From contig CATNEN010000011.1 of assembly GCA_950097015.1 (NCBI GenBank), forward strand, positions 2,446,501-2,510,500: DNA of 64,000 bases, given 5' to 3'. Position 1 is the stretch's first letter. The number at the start of each line of letters is the position of its first letter. The position numbers and the translations under genes were made by a program. This document shows positions 21,060 to 33,700 of this stretch, piece by piece. Below the pieces are notes generated by a model. That model made no database searches. It was not told the origin of the DNA and saw nothing but the letters and a program-made list of their open reading frames with translations. Origin of the DNA: Macrostomum hystrix. Taxonomy: Eukaryota; Platyhelminthes; Macrostomidae.

Positions 21060-23110
21060 AGTCGAATCTCAGTGATTTCGGTATTGTGTTTACTTTACAG
21101 TTAAAGCTAGAGGTCCGGAGTTCGAATCTCAATGGTTTGAGTATCATGTTTAGTTTACAGTTAAAGCTAGAGGTCCGGAGTTCGAATCTCAATGGTTTGA
21201 GTATCATGTTTAGTTTACAGTTGAAGCTAGAGGTCCGGAGTTCGAATCTCAATGGTTTTAGTATCATGTTTAGTTTACAGTTGAAGCTGGAGGTCCGGAG
21301 TTCGAATCTCAATGGTTTGAGTATCGTGTTTAGTTTACAGCTGAAGCTAGAGGTCCGGAGTTCGAATCTCAATGGTTTGAGTATCATGTTTAGTTTACAG
21401 TTGAAGCTAGAGGTCCGGAGTTCGAATCTCAATGGTTTTAGTATCATGTTTAGTTTACAGTTGAAGCTAGAGGTCCGGAGTTCGAATCTCAATGGTTTTA
21501 GTATCATGTTTAGTTTACAGTTGAAGCTGGAGGTCCGGAGTTCGAATCTCAATGGTTTTAGTATCATGTTTAGTTTACAGCTGAAGCTAGAGGTCCGGAG
21601 TTCGAATCTCAATGATTTGAGTATCGTGTTTAGTTTACAGCTCAAGCTAGAGGTCCGGAGTTCGAATCTCAATGATTTAAGTATCGTGTTTAGTTTACAG
21701 CTCAAGCTAGAGGTCCGGAGTTCGAATCTCAATGGTTTTAGTATCGTGTTTAGTTTACAGCTCAAGCTAGAGGTCCGGAGTTCGAATCTCAATGGTTTGA
21801 GTATCATGTTTAGTTTACAGTTGAAGCTAGAGGTCCGGAGTTCGAATCTCAATGGTTTGAGTATCATGTTTAGTTTACAGTTGAAGCTAGAGGTCCGGAG
21901 TTCGAATCTCAATGATTTAAGTATCGTGTTTAGTTTACAGCTCAAGCTAGAGGTCCGGAGTTCGAATCTCAATGGTTTGAGTATCATGTTTAGTTTACAG
22001 TTGAAGCTAGAGGTCCGGAGTTCGAATCTCAATGATTTAAGTATCGTGTTTAGTTTACAGCTGAAGCTAGAGGTCCGGATTTCGAATCTCAATGATTTAA
22101 GTATCGTGTTTAGTTTACAGCTGAAGCTGGAGGTCCGGAGTTCGAATCTCAATGATTTAAGTATCGTGTTTAGTTTACAGCTGAAGCTAGAGGTCCGGAG
22201 TTCGAATCTCAATGGTTTGAGTATCGTGTTTAGTTTACAGCTGAAGCTAGAGGTCCGGATTTCGAATCTCAATGATTTAAGTATCGTGTTTAGTTTACAG
22301 CTGAAGCTAGAGGTCCGGAGTTCGAATCTCAATGGTTTTAGTATCGTGTTTAGTTCACAGTTGAAGCTAGAGGTCCGGAGTTCGAATCTCAATGGTTTTA
22401 GTATCGTGTTTAGTTCACAGTTGAAGCTGGAGGTCCGGAGTTCGAATCTCAATGATTTAAGTATCGTGTTTAGTTTACAGCTGAAGCTAGAGGTCCGGAT
22501 TTCGAATCTCAATGATTTAAGTATCGTGTTTAGTTTACAGTTGAAGCTGAAGGTCCGGAGTTTGAATCTCAATGATATAAGTATCGTGTTTAGTTTACAG
22601 CTGAAGCTAGAGGTCCGGAGTTCGAATCTCAATGGTTTTAGTATCGTGTTTAGTTCACAGTTGAAGCTAGAGGTCCGGAGTTCGAATCTCAATGATTTGA
22701 GTATCATGTTTAGTTTACAGCTGAAGCTAGAGGTCCGGAGTTCGAATCTCAATGGTTTTAGTATCGTGTTTAGTTCACAGTTGAAGCTAGAGGTCCGGAG
22801 TTCGAATCTCAATGGTTTTAGTATCGTGTTTAGTTTACAGCTGAAGCTAGAGGTCCGGAGTTCGAATCTCAATGGTTTTAGTATCGTGTTTAGTTCACAG
22901 TTGAAGCTAGAGGTCCGGAGTTCGAATCTCAATGATTTGAGTATCATGTTTAGTTTACAGCTGAAGCTAGAGGTCCGGAGTTCGAATCTCAATGGTTTTA
23001 GTATCGTGTTTAGTTCACAGTTGAAGCTAGAGGTCCGGAGTTCGAATCTCAATGGTTTTAGTATCGTGTTTAGTTTACAGCTGAAACTTGAGGTCCTGAG
23101 TCCGAATCTC
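21060..23110 (+). repeat. 60-bp minisatellite with tRNA T-arm/B-box-like motif
   Basis: About 34 copies lie head-to-tail, 3' of the ATP13A gene. Each unit contains GAGGTCCGGAGTTCGAATCT, which includes GTTCGAATC, an exact match to the RNA polymerase III box B consensus GWTCRANNC in most units. About 30 bp upstream in each unit is TAGTTTACAG, a weak box A-like string. The last, diverged unit (CTTGAGGTCCTGAG, then TCCGAATCTCG) still resembles a tRNA variable loop plus T arm. Frames of 703 codons (+) and 664 codons (-) are consequences of a stop-free 60-bp unit, not proteins. Confidence 0.93.
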
Positions 23111-23543
23111 GTCCCGAATTTGGATTTTCATTCCTAATCGAGACACCTAATTCCCCATAGACCATAGACAGTTTCCCAGGTGCTATCGCTCAGAGGACTG
23201 TACTAGGACTGGACTGTACTCTATTGAAATTTCATATTTTTAATTAAATATATTTATTGATTTTTTAAAGCTCTTGCCAATCGTGTGTTATGCAAATACG
23301 AATATTTAAATTTTTGTCAGCTGCCAACCTGTTGCATAGTTTTATGTCATTATCGCTCTCTTTTGAATAAAAAATATTACAATATTGACTTTAATAATAA
23401 TTGAGTTCGCGTCTATTTTAAGGTGGAGACAATTTACGATTTTAACAATAAATTTTAACATTTTTCATGCTTTTTGTTTTGGTTCGTCTTTTTTAAAGGT
23501 CTTTTTCTGGTAATAGAGAAAAGTTAATAAGTTAAGCTAAAAC

Positions 23544-23559
23544 GGCCCCTTTAAGGGCC
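23544..23559 (+). other. GC-rich hairpin resembling a histone-mRNA 3' stem-loop
   Basis: GGCCCCTTTAAGGGCC matches the 16-nt histone stem-loop consensus at all but position 6 (C for T). No histone coding sequence precedes it, so its function is unsupported. Confidence 0.3.
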
Positions 23560-23582
23560 GCACAAAAAGTAACAATACGCAA

Positions 23583-23610
23583 TATAAATACGAAGCTTCT
23601 TATCAGTTAG
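23583..23610 (+). promoter_or_regulatory. possible TATA/initiator core promoter
   Basis: TATAAATA (23583-23590) is followed by TCAGTT (23603-23608), an arthropod-style initiator. Spacing is about 22 bp, slightly short. No supported gene starts directly downstream. A 65-codon frame at 23702 runs into the 23-bp array. Confidence 0.25.
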
Positions 23611-23819
23611 ATAGTAAACCAACATTAATTGACGAATTCAAAATTGCCAGACTCGATTAAAAAGGAGTTTACAAATCAAGCAATTTACATTTGCGAATAA
23701 AATGATAACTACGAAAACGACTAAAAAGATTTACGCGAGCAAACTAGCTGAGTCCGCAGACTATAACATTCTGTGCTACTCTCCTACCCCAACTGTAAAA
23801 TATTTGACAATTTATCTAT

Positions 23820-24985
23820 CTATCAGGTTAGATATGTTCTCTATAACAGGTGAGACATTAACTGTCTATCTGGTGAGACGTCGACTGTCCAACAGGTGAC
23901 ACGTCTGCTGTCTAACAAGTGAGACATCAACTATATATCAGGTGATACATCAACTGTCCAAAAGTTGGGACATCAACTGTCTAACAGGTAAGACATCAAC
24001 TATCTAACAGGTAAGACGTCAACTGTCTAACTGGTGAGATGTCAACTACGAGCTATCTAACAGGTTAGATATTTTCTCTATAATAGGTGAAACGTCAAAT
24101 GTCTAATAGGTGAGACGTCAACTGTCTAACAGGTGAGACGTCAACTCTCCAACAGGTGAGACGCCAACTGTCTAACAGGTGAGACGTCAACTGTCTAACA
24201 GGTGAGACGTCAACTCTCCAACAGGTGAGACGTCAACTGTCTAACAGGTGAGACGTCAACTGTCTAATAGGTGAGACGTCAACTGTCTAACAGGTGAGAC
24301 GTCAACTGTCTAACAGGTGAGACGTCAACTGTCTAACAGGTGAGACGTCAACTGTCTAATAGGTGAGACGTCAACTGTCTAACTGGTGAGATGTCAACTA
24401 CGAGCTATCTAACAGGTTAGATATTTTCTCTATAATAGGTGAAACGTCAAATGTCTAATAGGTGAGACGTCAACTGTCTAACAGGTGAGACGTCAACTCT
24501 CCAACAGGTGAGACGCCAACTGTCTAACAGGTGAGACGTCAACTGTCTAACAGGTGAGACGTCAACTCTCCAACAGGTGAGACGTCAACTGTCTAACAGG
24601 TGAGACGTCAACTGTCTAATAGGTGAGACGTCAACTGTCTAACAGGTGAGACGTCAACTGTCTAACAGGTGAGACGTCAACTGTCTAACAGGTGAGACGT
24701 CAACTGTCTAACAGGTGAGACGTCAACTGTCTAATAGGTGAGACATCAACTGTCTAATAGGTGAGAATCAACTATCTAACAGGTAAGACATCAACTGTCT
24801 AACTGGTGAGATGTCAACTATCTAACAGGTTAGATATTTTCTCTATAATAGGTGAGACGTCAAATGTCTAATAGGTGAGACGCCAACTGTCTAACAGGTG
24901 AGACGTCAACTCTCCAACAGGTGAGACGTCAAGTCTCCAACAGGTGAGACATCAACTGTCTACCACGTACGAACGTCTGTCTAAC
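23820..24985 (+). repeat. 23-bp minisatellite upstream of innexin 1
   Basis: About 50 copies with core CTAACAGGTGAGACGTCAAC followed by TGT. A marker variant with GAGCTATCTAACAGGTTAGA recurs at about 24048 and 24406, and partly at about 24818, showing a higher-order repeat of about 358 bp. Each standard unit contains GACGTC and a CAGGTGAGA string. Confidence 0.93.
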
Positions 24986-25267
24986 AAGTGACAATTTAGT
25001 AGTAATTCTAAAACTGAGTTATAGCTGTTCATCTCATTCAGCGAAGCATAGTTGATAAAGCAGAATTCTCGACAGAAAAGTGGGTCAGTGTGTTGTGCGG
25101 GCAGTTTCTCTTGTGTACATTGCCTAATTTAAACTTCATTACCTGGGTTAGGAGCTTCACTCTTCTCATCAAATCTGACATGCCATTGTCTTTTTCGGCG
25201 TACATTCTTGCTGTTCTATCGCCCACTGTTCTACAGCACAATTTTTTTCTACCAATTTTAGCTCGAC

Positions 25268-25274
25268 TATAAAA
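25268..25274 (+). promoter_or_regulatory. candidate TATA box of innexin 1
   Basis: TATAAAA lies 133 bp before the innexin 1 ATG, leaving room for a leader of about 100 nt. The sequence match is clear. Promoter function is inference. Confidence 0.35.
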
Positions 25275-25400
25275 CAAATTACTTTGAACTTCGAATAAAT
25301 TCATTGATATAGGACAGTTAGACTTTCAGCAGGACTAAGTCTACATTTTAATTCAAATAGCTTAACAGACAATAATTGCATCAAAGACGTTAACGAGAAG

Positions 25401-28400
25401 ATGGGGGGACATGAAAGTAAGTAATTATATTACAATTCACTTGCTATTAACTTTTTCAATTCTCAGATTAGCAATCCAGTCTAGATCATATAGTAGTATA
25501 GATTAGCAATCCAGTCTAGATCATATAGTAGTATAGATTAGCAATCCAGTCTAGATCATATAGAAGTATAGATTAGCAATCCAGTCTAGATCATATAGTA
25601 GTATAGATTAGTAATCCAATCTAGATCATCTAATAGTATAGATTAGCAATCCAATCTAGATCATCTTATAGTATAGATTAGCAATCCAATCTAGATCATC
25701 TAATAGTATAGATTAGCAATCCAGTCTAGATCATCTAATAGTATAGATTAGCAATCCAATCTAGATCATCTTATAGTATAGATTAGCAATCCAATCTAGA
25801 TCATCTAATAGTATAGATTAGCAATCCAATCTAGATCATCTTATAGTATAGATTAGCAATCCAATCTAGATCATATAGTAGTATAGATTAGCAATCCAGT
25901 CTAGATCATATAGAAGTATAGATTAGCAATCCAGTCTAGATCATATAGTAGTATAGATTAGTAATCCAATCTAGATCATCTAATAGTATAGATTAGCAAT
26001 CCAATCTAGATCATCTTATAGTATAGATTAGCAATCCAATCTAGATCATCTAATAGTATAGATTAGCAATCCAGTCTAGATCATCTAATAGTATAGATTA
26101 GCAATCCAATCTAGATCATCTTATAGTATAGATTAGCAATCCAATCTAGATCATCTAATAGTATAGATTAGCAATCCAATCTAGATCATCTTATAGTATA
26201 GATTAGCAATCCAATCTAGATCATCTAATAGTATAGATTAGCAATCCAGTCTAGATCATCTAATAGTATAGATTAGCAATCCAATCTAGATCATCTTATA
26301 GTATAGATTAGCAATCCAATCTAGATCATCTAATAGTATAGATTAGCAATCCAATCTAGATCATCTAATAGTATAGATTAGCAATCCAATCTAGATCATC
26401 TAATAGTATAGATTAGCAATCCAATCTAGATCATTTAATAGTATAGATTAGCAATCTAGTCTAGATCATCTAATAGTATAGATTAGCAATCCAATCTAGA
26501 TCATCTAATAGTATAGATTAGCAATCCAGTCTAGATCATCTAATAGTATAGATTAGCAATCTAGTCTAGATCATCTAATAGTATAGATTAGCAATCTAGT
26601 CTAGATCATCTGATAGTATAGATTAGCAATCCAATCTAGATCATCTCTAATAGTATAGATTAGCAATCTTGTCTAGATCATCTAATAGTATAGATTAGCA
26701 ATCTAGTCTAGATCATCTAATAGTATAGATTAGCAATCCAATCTAGATCATCTAATTGACTAGATTTACAATGTCATCTAGATCATCAGGTAGAACTTAC
26801 AGTTTGTATAAGTTCAATATATTTACTGAGAGTGAACATTTTCAATCAAACATATTGATCAAACCAATCTAACCAAAATTTGAATTTCAGCCGCAGAGAC
26901 GGGCATTAACGAATCGGTGTTCGCCATTTTAAACAAAGTCGCCGGCTTTCAGATTGGCTCGGTTGTTGACGCCGAGGATTTCTCGGATAAAGTGAATTAC
27001 AAATGGACAGCAGCCCTGCTAGTCACAACCACATTTCTAGTTGTCATGCGGGATTTCACCTTCAAGCCAATCCAGTGCTACACACCACCCGAGTGGCCCC
27101 ACCCCTGGGAGGAATACGCGGAGAACTATTGCTGGGTTCAGAACAATTATCACATCTCCTATCTGAACACGAGCTACCCAACACCAACGGAGAGAACAAG
27201 TTTGGAGCTCAGTGAGTAACAAGACCGGTTAGTCAGTCCATGGACTGGGTCTTGTAGCCTAATGATTAGAGCGTCTGACTAAGGACTCAGAGTTCGTGGG
27301 TTCGATTCTCGACTCCTGCACTGGAATATGTGTCCTTTAGCTAGACACTTAATTTAGTTATCAAAATAAAAAAGTAGGAATTAAAATAGTTCAATGACGA
27401 AAACTTGCTGAAATTGTTCATTTTGCTGGTTCGAGTTTTATTTTAATTAGGTTCAGCTCACTATTTGAGTGCGTGAGCACGTTCGCCCCCTGTCGCTTCT
27501 GATATTCTCAGAGCGAGTTCTTTTGCCTGACCCTAAAATGAGCAGTACGTCTCATCTTCCATCTTTTCTTTACTTATTCTGTCTTTTTAAGATTTTCTAA
27601 GATTGCTTATTTAAGCGATGAGGCGCTGAAACCTAGCAAAAGGCTAACCTACCTCTAACACTACAACGTCACTGACGGTGCTCAGCAATTTAACATGGAA
27701 TGCTCAAGGTATTCTAATGCTTTCATCATCTCTAGTGCTTCTCAGAGTTTATTCATCCATCCATGCTTTAGCAGGTCACGCGCCAGACAGGAAAGCAAAA
27801 AAATGCTAGTTAGTGCACACAGATGAAATGATCAAGCTTTAGTAGGCTGCCATGCTATTCGTGAGGTGCTGAATGATAGCTATTGTGAGGATTCCATTGT
27901 GAGGGTTCCATTTGATAATTTAGATTTAATTAGTAGGATTCTCTTAATGGGATTAGATTATTGTGATTCGATTGTTGGGATTCTATAATTGGGATTCGAT
28001 TATTAGGATTCGATAAATGGGATTCGATAAATGGGATTCGATAAATGGGATTCGATAAATGGGATTCGATAAGTGGGATTCGATAAATGGGATTCGATAA
28101 ATGGGATTCGATAAATGGGATTCGATTATTGGGATTCGATTATTGGGATTTGATTATTGGGATTCGATAATTAGGATTCGATTATTGGGATTCGATTATT
28201 GGGATTCGATTATTGGGATTCGATAATTAGGATTCGATTATTGGGATTCGATTATTGGGATTCGATTATTGGGATTCGATAATTAGGATTCGATTATTGG
28301 GATTCGATTATTGGGATTCGATAATTGTGATTTAATTATTGGTATTTAATTATTGGTATTTAATTATTGGGATTCGATTATTGGTATTTAATTATTGGGA

Positions 28401-30180
28401 TTCGATAATTAGGATTCGATTATTGGGATTCGATTATTGGGATTCGATTATTGGGATTCGATTATTGGGATTCGATTATTGTGATTTAATTATTGGTATT
28501 TAATTATTGGTATTTAATTATTGGGATTCGATAATTAGGATTCGATTATTGGGATTCGATTATTGGGATTCGATAATTAGGATTCGATTATTGGGATTCG
28601 ATTATTGGGATTCGATTATTGGGATTCGATTATTGGGATTTAATTATTGGTATTTAATTATTGGGATTCGATAATTAGGATTCGATTATTGGGATTCGAT
28701 TATTGGGATTCGATTATTGGGATTCGATTATTGGGATTCGATTATTGGGATTCGATTATTGGGATTCGATTATTGGGATTCGATTATTGGGATTCGATTA
28801 TTGGGATTCGATTATTGGGATTCGATTATTGGGATTCGATTATTGGGATTCGATTATTGGGATTCGATTATTGGGATTCGATTATTGGGATTCGATTATT
28901 GGGATTCGATTATTGGGATTCGATAATTAGGATTCGATTATTGGGATTCGATTATTAGGATTAGATTATTAGGATTTGATAAATGGGATTTGATTATTGG
29001 GATTTATTTAATGGCCTCCATTATACCCCAGTATACTCCAGAATAATCCAGAAGATTATACTTTTAGTACGATTTTTATCATGTAATTGTTTTCTTTGTT
29101 TTATTCCACCTTAAAATTAGATTTAAATGACTGCAAGTTATTATTAAATCTAACAATCATAATTTAATCTGGCTTTCAGACTACTACCAATGGGTCCCAT
29201 TTGTGCTCGCACTGGAGGCCCTATTCGTGTACTTGCCGCATCTGGTTTGGCGTTTCCTATCCACTCGCAGCGGCATCGACCCCCAGGGTCTGGTCCGGCT
29301 AGCCAAGCGAGCTGTCATACTCAACGAAAGGAAGCGCAGTCGCCTCATTATCCACCTGGTCTCAGAGATTGAAGAGGCCATGGGACTTCACGAGGCCAGG
29401 CGCCGGTGGAATAATCAATCTCAGGCTAACAAGAACTTTCTGGAATGCCTGTACAGCACGCTGCCCTGTTTCTGGGTGGGCAGGAGGTCTGGCTTCGCTC
29501 TGTTCTTCCTGTACCTCATCAACAAGCTGGTGTACCTGCTAGTGGGTGTTGGCCACCTGTACATGATGCGCAGTTTCCTCGGCTTCGAGGAGCTGCACTT
29601 TGGCTGGACTTGCGCCGTTGATCTGGTCCGCGGACGTCAGTGGCGACAAACTCGAGTGTTTCCACGCCTGACCTTTTGCGATGTGCCGATCAAGCATTTG
29701 GGCCAGTGGAACACTCGTTCCATTCAGTGCGTCTTGCCGTTGAATGTGCTCAACGAGAAGCTGTACATCTTCCTGTGGTTCTGGACTGTGGCCTGCCTGT
29801 GCCTGACTGTGGTGTCCACTGTCGTCTGGCTTGTTCGAGTGTTCACGCCAAAAATTCGTCAACAATTTGTGAAGAAATATCTGGTTAAGCTGGCCGCGCT
29901 AGTTGACAAGGCCAAGGACGAGCAGGAGTCACGGATGCGCAAGGACTTTGTCAGCCTCTTCCTGTCATTGGACGGAATGTTCCTGCTCAACCTGATTGAG
30001 CACAATGCTGGCAATATGTGCGTGACTGAGATCATCTACAACCTGTACACCAGGTACAGGGCAAGGTGGACAGCGGAACAGGCGGTACATCATGACCCAG
30101 TCAATGACGCATCGTCAATCAGACCAGTTCAATCAGATGATGGATTGAAGAATAGAAAATCTACAAGGCGCGGAGATTGA
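25401..30180 (+). CDS. innexin 1 (gap-junction / hemichannel protein)
   Basis: Three coding exons: 25401-25416 (MGGHE plus one base), 26891-27211 and 29180-30180 (TGA), giving 445 residues. Innexins form intercellular channels with four membrane helices and cytoplasmic ends. TM1 is in exon 2 (WTAALLVTTTFLVVMRDF). Extracellular loop 1 has the two expected cysteines (QCYTPPEW and ENYCWV). Exon 3 opens with the family signature YYQWVPFVL in TM2. TM3 is FALFFLYLINKLVYLLVGVG, loop 2 cysteines are in TFCDVPI and IQCVLPLN, and TM4 follows NEKLYIFLWFW. The C-tail is short and charged. The introns hold a 35-bp and a 14-bp array plus a SINE. The ATG is chosen because it joins in frame with exon 2 through a good GTAAGT donor. 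Confidence 0.92.
25460..26770 (+). repeat. 35-bp minisatellite in innexin 1 intron 1
   Basis: About 37 copies with core GATTAGCAATCCAATCTAGA followed by TCATCTAATAGTATA. Blocks with ATAGAAGTATA recur about 350 bp apart (near 25560 and 25910), so the array was enlarged by segmental duplication. It lies in intron 25417-26890. Confidence 0.95.
27246..27360 (+). mobile_element. tRNA-derived SINE, family A, partial copy
   Basis: TGTAGCCTAATGATTAGAGC (box A-like) and GTGGGTTCGATTCTC (box B-like) are followed by TGTCCTTTAGCTAGACACT, which it shares with the copy at 14267. The family-A 3' body is missing. It lies at the start of innexin 1 intron 2. Confidence 0.65.
27920..29015 (+). repeat. 14-bp minisatellite in innexin 1 intron 2
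   Basis: Roughly 75 copies of GGGATTCGATTATT, with variants GGGATTCGATAAAT and TGGTATTTAATTAT. The segment 28690-28920 is almost perfectly uniform, suggesting the most recent expansion. It lies in intron 27212-29179. Confidence 0.95.
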
Positions 30181-30775
30181 AGTCTTTGCTGAAGAGAGCG
30201 CCATGCTAAATGCTTAATTATTACCTATGCAGCAAATTATGTTTTTTACCTTGGTTATGCTTGTTAAACTAATAATAATCATCAAGTTGTAGATTTCTGT
30301 CTTTTGAATCACATCACTGTAAAATCGGTTGAAAGTTGAATTATTATGAAATATATGGGCAAATATTTTGTAATTTAGTTTCATCTGTCTTAGGCGTTAA
30401 CAAAAACTGTGAAAGTACCATAGTTCAGTAGTCGAGTCTTATTTCTTCTAGTGCTGTCTCTCTATTTCAAACAACTAATTCACATTGTGTATTGCGGGTT
30501 CATTGAGGATAAAATTTTGACTTAAAACCGTTCATCTTGGTGCTATAAACATTCTTAAGTCCTATGTATTTTATCCCCAAAGCTGGATCCTCAGCAGATC
30601 GCACAAAAATAATAGTAAAAAATACAAAATCTAATATATTAAGCCTTTACACATTATAATAAAATATGCTTTAAGTATCACATACTAAGCTAAGATAACA
30701 AATGCTATCAAAAGTACAATTTTAAATCAGCATCCGCATAGAAACAATAAATTAGGTTATTTCGTAGGTAAATGA
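30181..30775. other. intergenic gap between convergent innexins
   Basis: The two innexin stop codons face each other across 595 AT-rich bases that must hold both 3' UTRs. No canonical AATAAA was found in a convincing position on either strand, and no other gene or repeat is visible. Confidence 0.5.
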
Positions 30776-33700
30776 TCACACCTTGCTGGCGGTCAGGTGT
30801 AGCAATTGGCAGTCACCTTTGCCGCGTATTGAAATCGTGCTTCTGTCGTTCGGGTCTTGACCGCCATCGACCGCCTTGTCGGATCTGGCTAGCTGCTGTT
30901 TCATCATCGCGGCGACAATTCTGGCAGCGCAGAGCCGGCCGCACTTGGCAGCCAGCATCTGCAGGATGAAGAGGCCGTCTAGACGGAGATTGTCGCGCAT
31001 GAAATTGTTGATCACCGGAGAATCATCGGCTGGTCCCAGTCCTTGGTGAGGCTGCTCGATGCGTATCAGGCTGCGCATGAACGAGTGCCTCTGCGACTGT
31101 GGCAGCACGCTAGCCAGCCAGTAGACGCAGAAGGCCACCTGTAAGGCCATGCAGAACACAGTCCAGAACCACAGGAATATGTAGATCTTCTCGTTCAGCA
31201 TGTTCATGGGTAGGACGCACTGGATTGAACGCGTATTCCATTGGCCGACGTGTTTGATAGGCACGTCACAAAAGGTGACCCGCGGAAAAACACCAGTTTG
31301 CGACCATTGGCGTCCGTTAATCAGGTCCTGCAATGTTGTCCAGCCAAAATGCAGCTCCTTGTAGCCCAGGTAAAACTTCATTAGGTAGAGTAGGCCGAGA
31401 CCGTTTAATACGTAGACAAGTTTGCTCACAATGTACCAGCTGAAAAGGCAGCTGGTGCAACGAATTTTGGACGCCGCTGGGCAGCATGAAACACGAGATT
31501 CAGTCACTCTGGCTGCGACTAAAGTGCTTCTACTGAGCTGGCTGGACAGGTAAATAGCAATCTTCTGCTGCTTCTTAGCGCTAGCTCCCTTGCTTTTGCC
31601 TTGCTCTTTCATCTCACTGGCCATTCTGATAATGTGATGCGCATCGCTTCGGCTGCGAGCCGACGTCACTCGCCAAAATACGTGAGGAATGAACACTAGG
31701 AAGGCTTGAAGCGATAGCAGGATTGGAACCCATTGAAAATAGCCTGCGGTGTTCGGCAAGTTAAAATAGGAGTGAGGTGGTTTTTAATGTGAAAATTCAA
31801 AGGCGCATATTAATATACAAAGTTACTAAATGATTTAACGATTACTACTTGTCGTTTGCTAGTACACGCTATTTGTTGTGGTACGTCACGATACTTCTAC
31901 AGCGATACCAAACTTCGTGATGAATTACTAGCTTCACGATCCTTCATGATTCTGCTAGCGATACGATACATCATGATTCTTCTAGCGATACGATACTTCA
32001 TGATTCTTCTAGCGATACGATACTTCATGATTGTTCTAGCGATACGATACTTCATGATTCTTCTAGCGATACGATACTTCATGATTCTTCTAGCGATACG
32101 ATACTTCATGATTCTTCTAGCGATACGATACTTCATGATTCTGCTAGCGATACGATACTTCATGATACTTCTAGCGATACGATACTTCATGATTCTTCTA
32201 GCGATACGATACTTCATGATTCTGCTAGCTATACGATACTTCATGATTCTTCTAGCGATACGATACTTCATGATACTTCTAGCGATACGATACTTCATGA
32301 TTCTGCTAGCGATACGATCCTTCATGATTCTGCTAGCGATACGATACTTCATGATTCTGCTAGCGATGCGATACTTCATGATTCTGCTAGCGATACGATA
32401 CTTCATGATTCTTCTAGCGATACGATACTTCATGATTCTTCTAGCGATACGATACTTCATGATTCTGCTAGCGATACGATACTTCATGATTCTGCTAGCG
32501 ATGCGATACTTCATGATTCTTCTAGCGATACGATACTTCATGATTCTTCTAGCGATACGATACTTCATGATTCTTCTAGCGATACGATACTTCATGATTC
32601 TGCTAGCGATACGATACTTCATGATTCTGCTAGCGATGCGATACTTCATGATTCTGCTAGCGATGCGATACTTCATGATTCTTCTAGCGATACGATACTT
32701 CATGATTCTTCTAGCGATACGATACTTCATGATTCTGCTAGCGATACGATACTTCATGATTCTGCTAGCGATGCGATACTTCATGATTCTTCTAGCGATA
32801 CGATACTTCATGATTCTTCTAGCGATACGATACTTCATGATTCTTCTAGCGATGCGATACTTCATGATTCTTCTAGCGATACGATACTTCATGATTCTTC
32901 TAGCGATACGATACTTCATGATTCTGCTAGCTATACGATACTTCATGATTCTGCTAGCGATACGATACTTCATGATTCTTCTAGCTATACGATACTTCAT
33001 GATTCTGCTAGCTATACGATACTTCATGATTCTTCTAGCTATACGATACTTCATGATTCTTCTAGCTATACGATACTTCATGATTCTGCTAGCTATACGA
33101 TACTTCATGATTCTTCTAGCGATACGATACTTCATGATTCTGCTAGCGATACGATACTTCATGATTCTTCTAGCTATACGATACTTCATGATTCTTCTAG
33201 CGATACGATACTTCATGATTCTTCTAGCGATACAATACTTCATGATACTTCTAGCGATACGATACTTCATGATTCTTCTAGCGATACGATACTTCATGAT
33301 TCTGCTAGCGATACGATACTTCATGATTCTGCTAGCGATGCGATACTTCATGATTCTTCTAGCGATACGATACTTCATGATTCTTCTAGCGATACGATAC
33401 TTCATGATTCTTCTAGCGATACGATACTTCATGATTCTGCTAGCGATACGATACTTCATGATTCTGCTAGCGATGCGATACTTCATGATTCTGCTAGCGA
33501 TGCGATACTTCATGATTCTTCTAGCGATACGATACTTCATGATTCTTCTAGCGATACGATACTTCATGATTCTGCTAGCGATACGATACTTCATGATTCT
33601 GCTAGCGATGCGATACTTCATGATTCTTCTAGCGATACGATACTTCATGATTCTTCTAGCGATACGATACTTCATGATTCTTCTAGCGATGCGATACTTC

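Noticed and set aside
21026-23137. 703-codon frame on + and 664-codon frame on - as proteins
   Set aside because: Both are produced by a stop-free 60-bp unit repeated about 34 times. There is no domain, and the sequence is explained by the array.
23702-23899. 65-codon frame downstream of the TATAAATA at 23583
   Set aside because: It runs into the 23-bp array and has no domain. Its nearness to a TATA-like motif is not enough.
25460-26770. CRISPR array
   Set aside because: Units are contiguous with no unique spacers, and the context is eukaryotic. These are ordinary minisatellites.
27246-27320. Genuine tRNA gene
   Set aside because: Same SINE family as 14267. The cloverleaf is not closed and it shares the SINE-specific 3' sequence.
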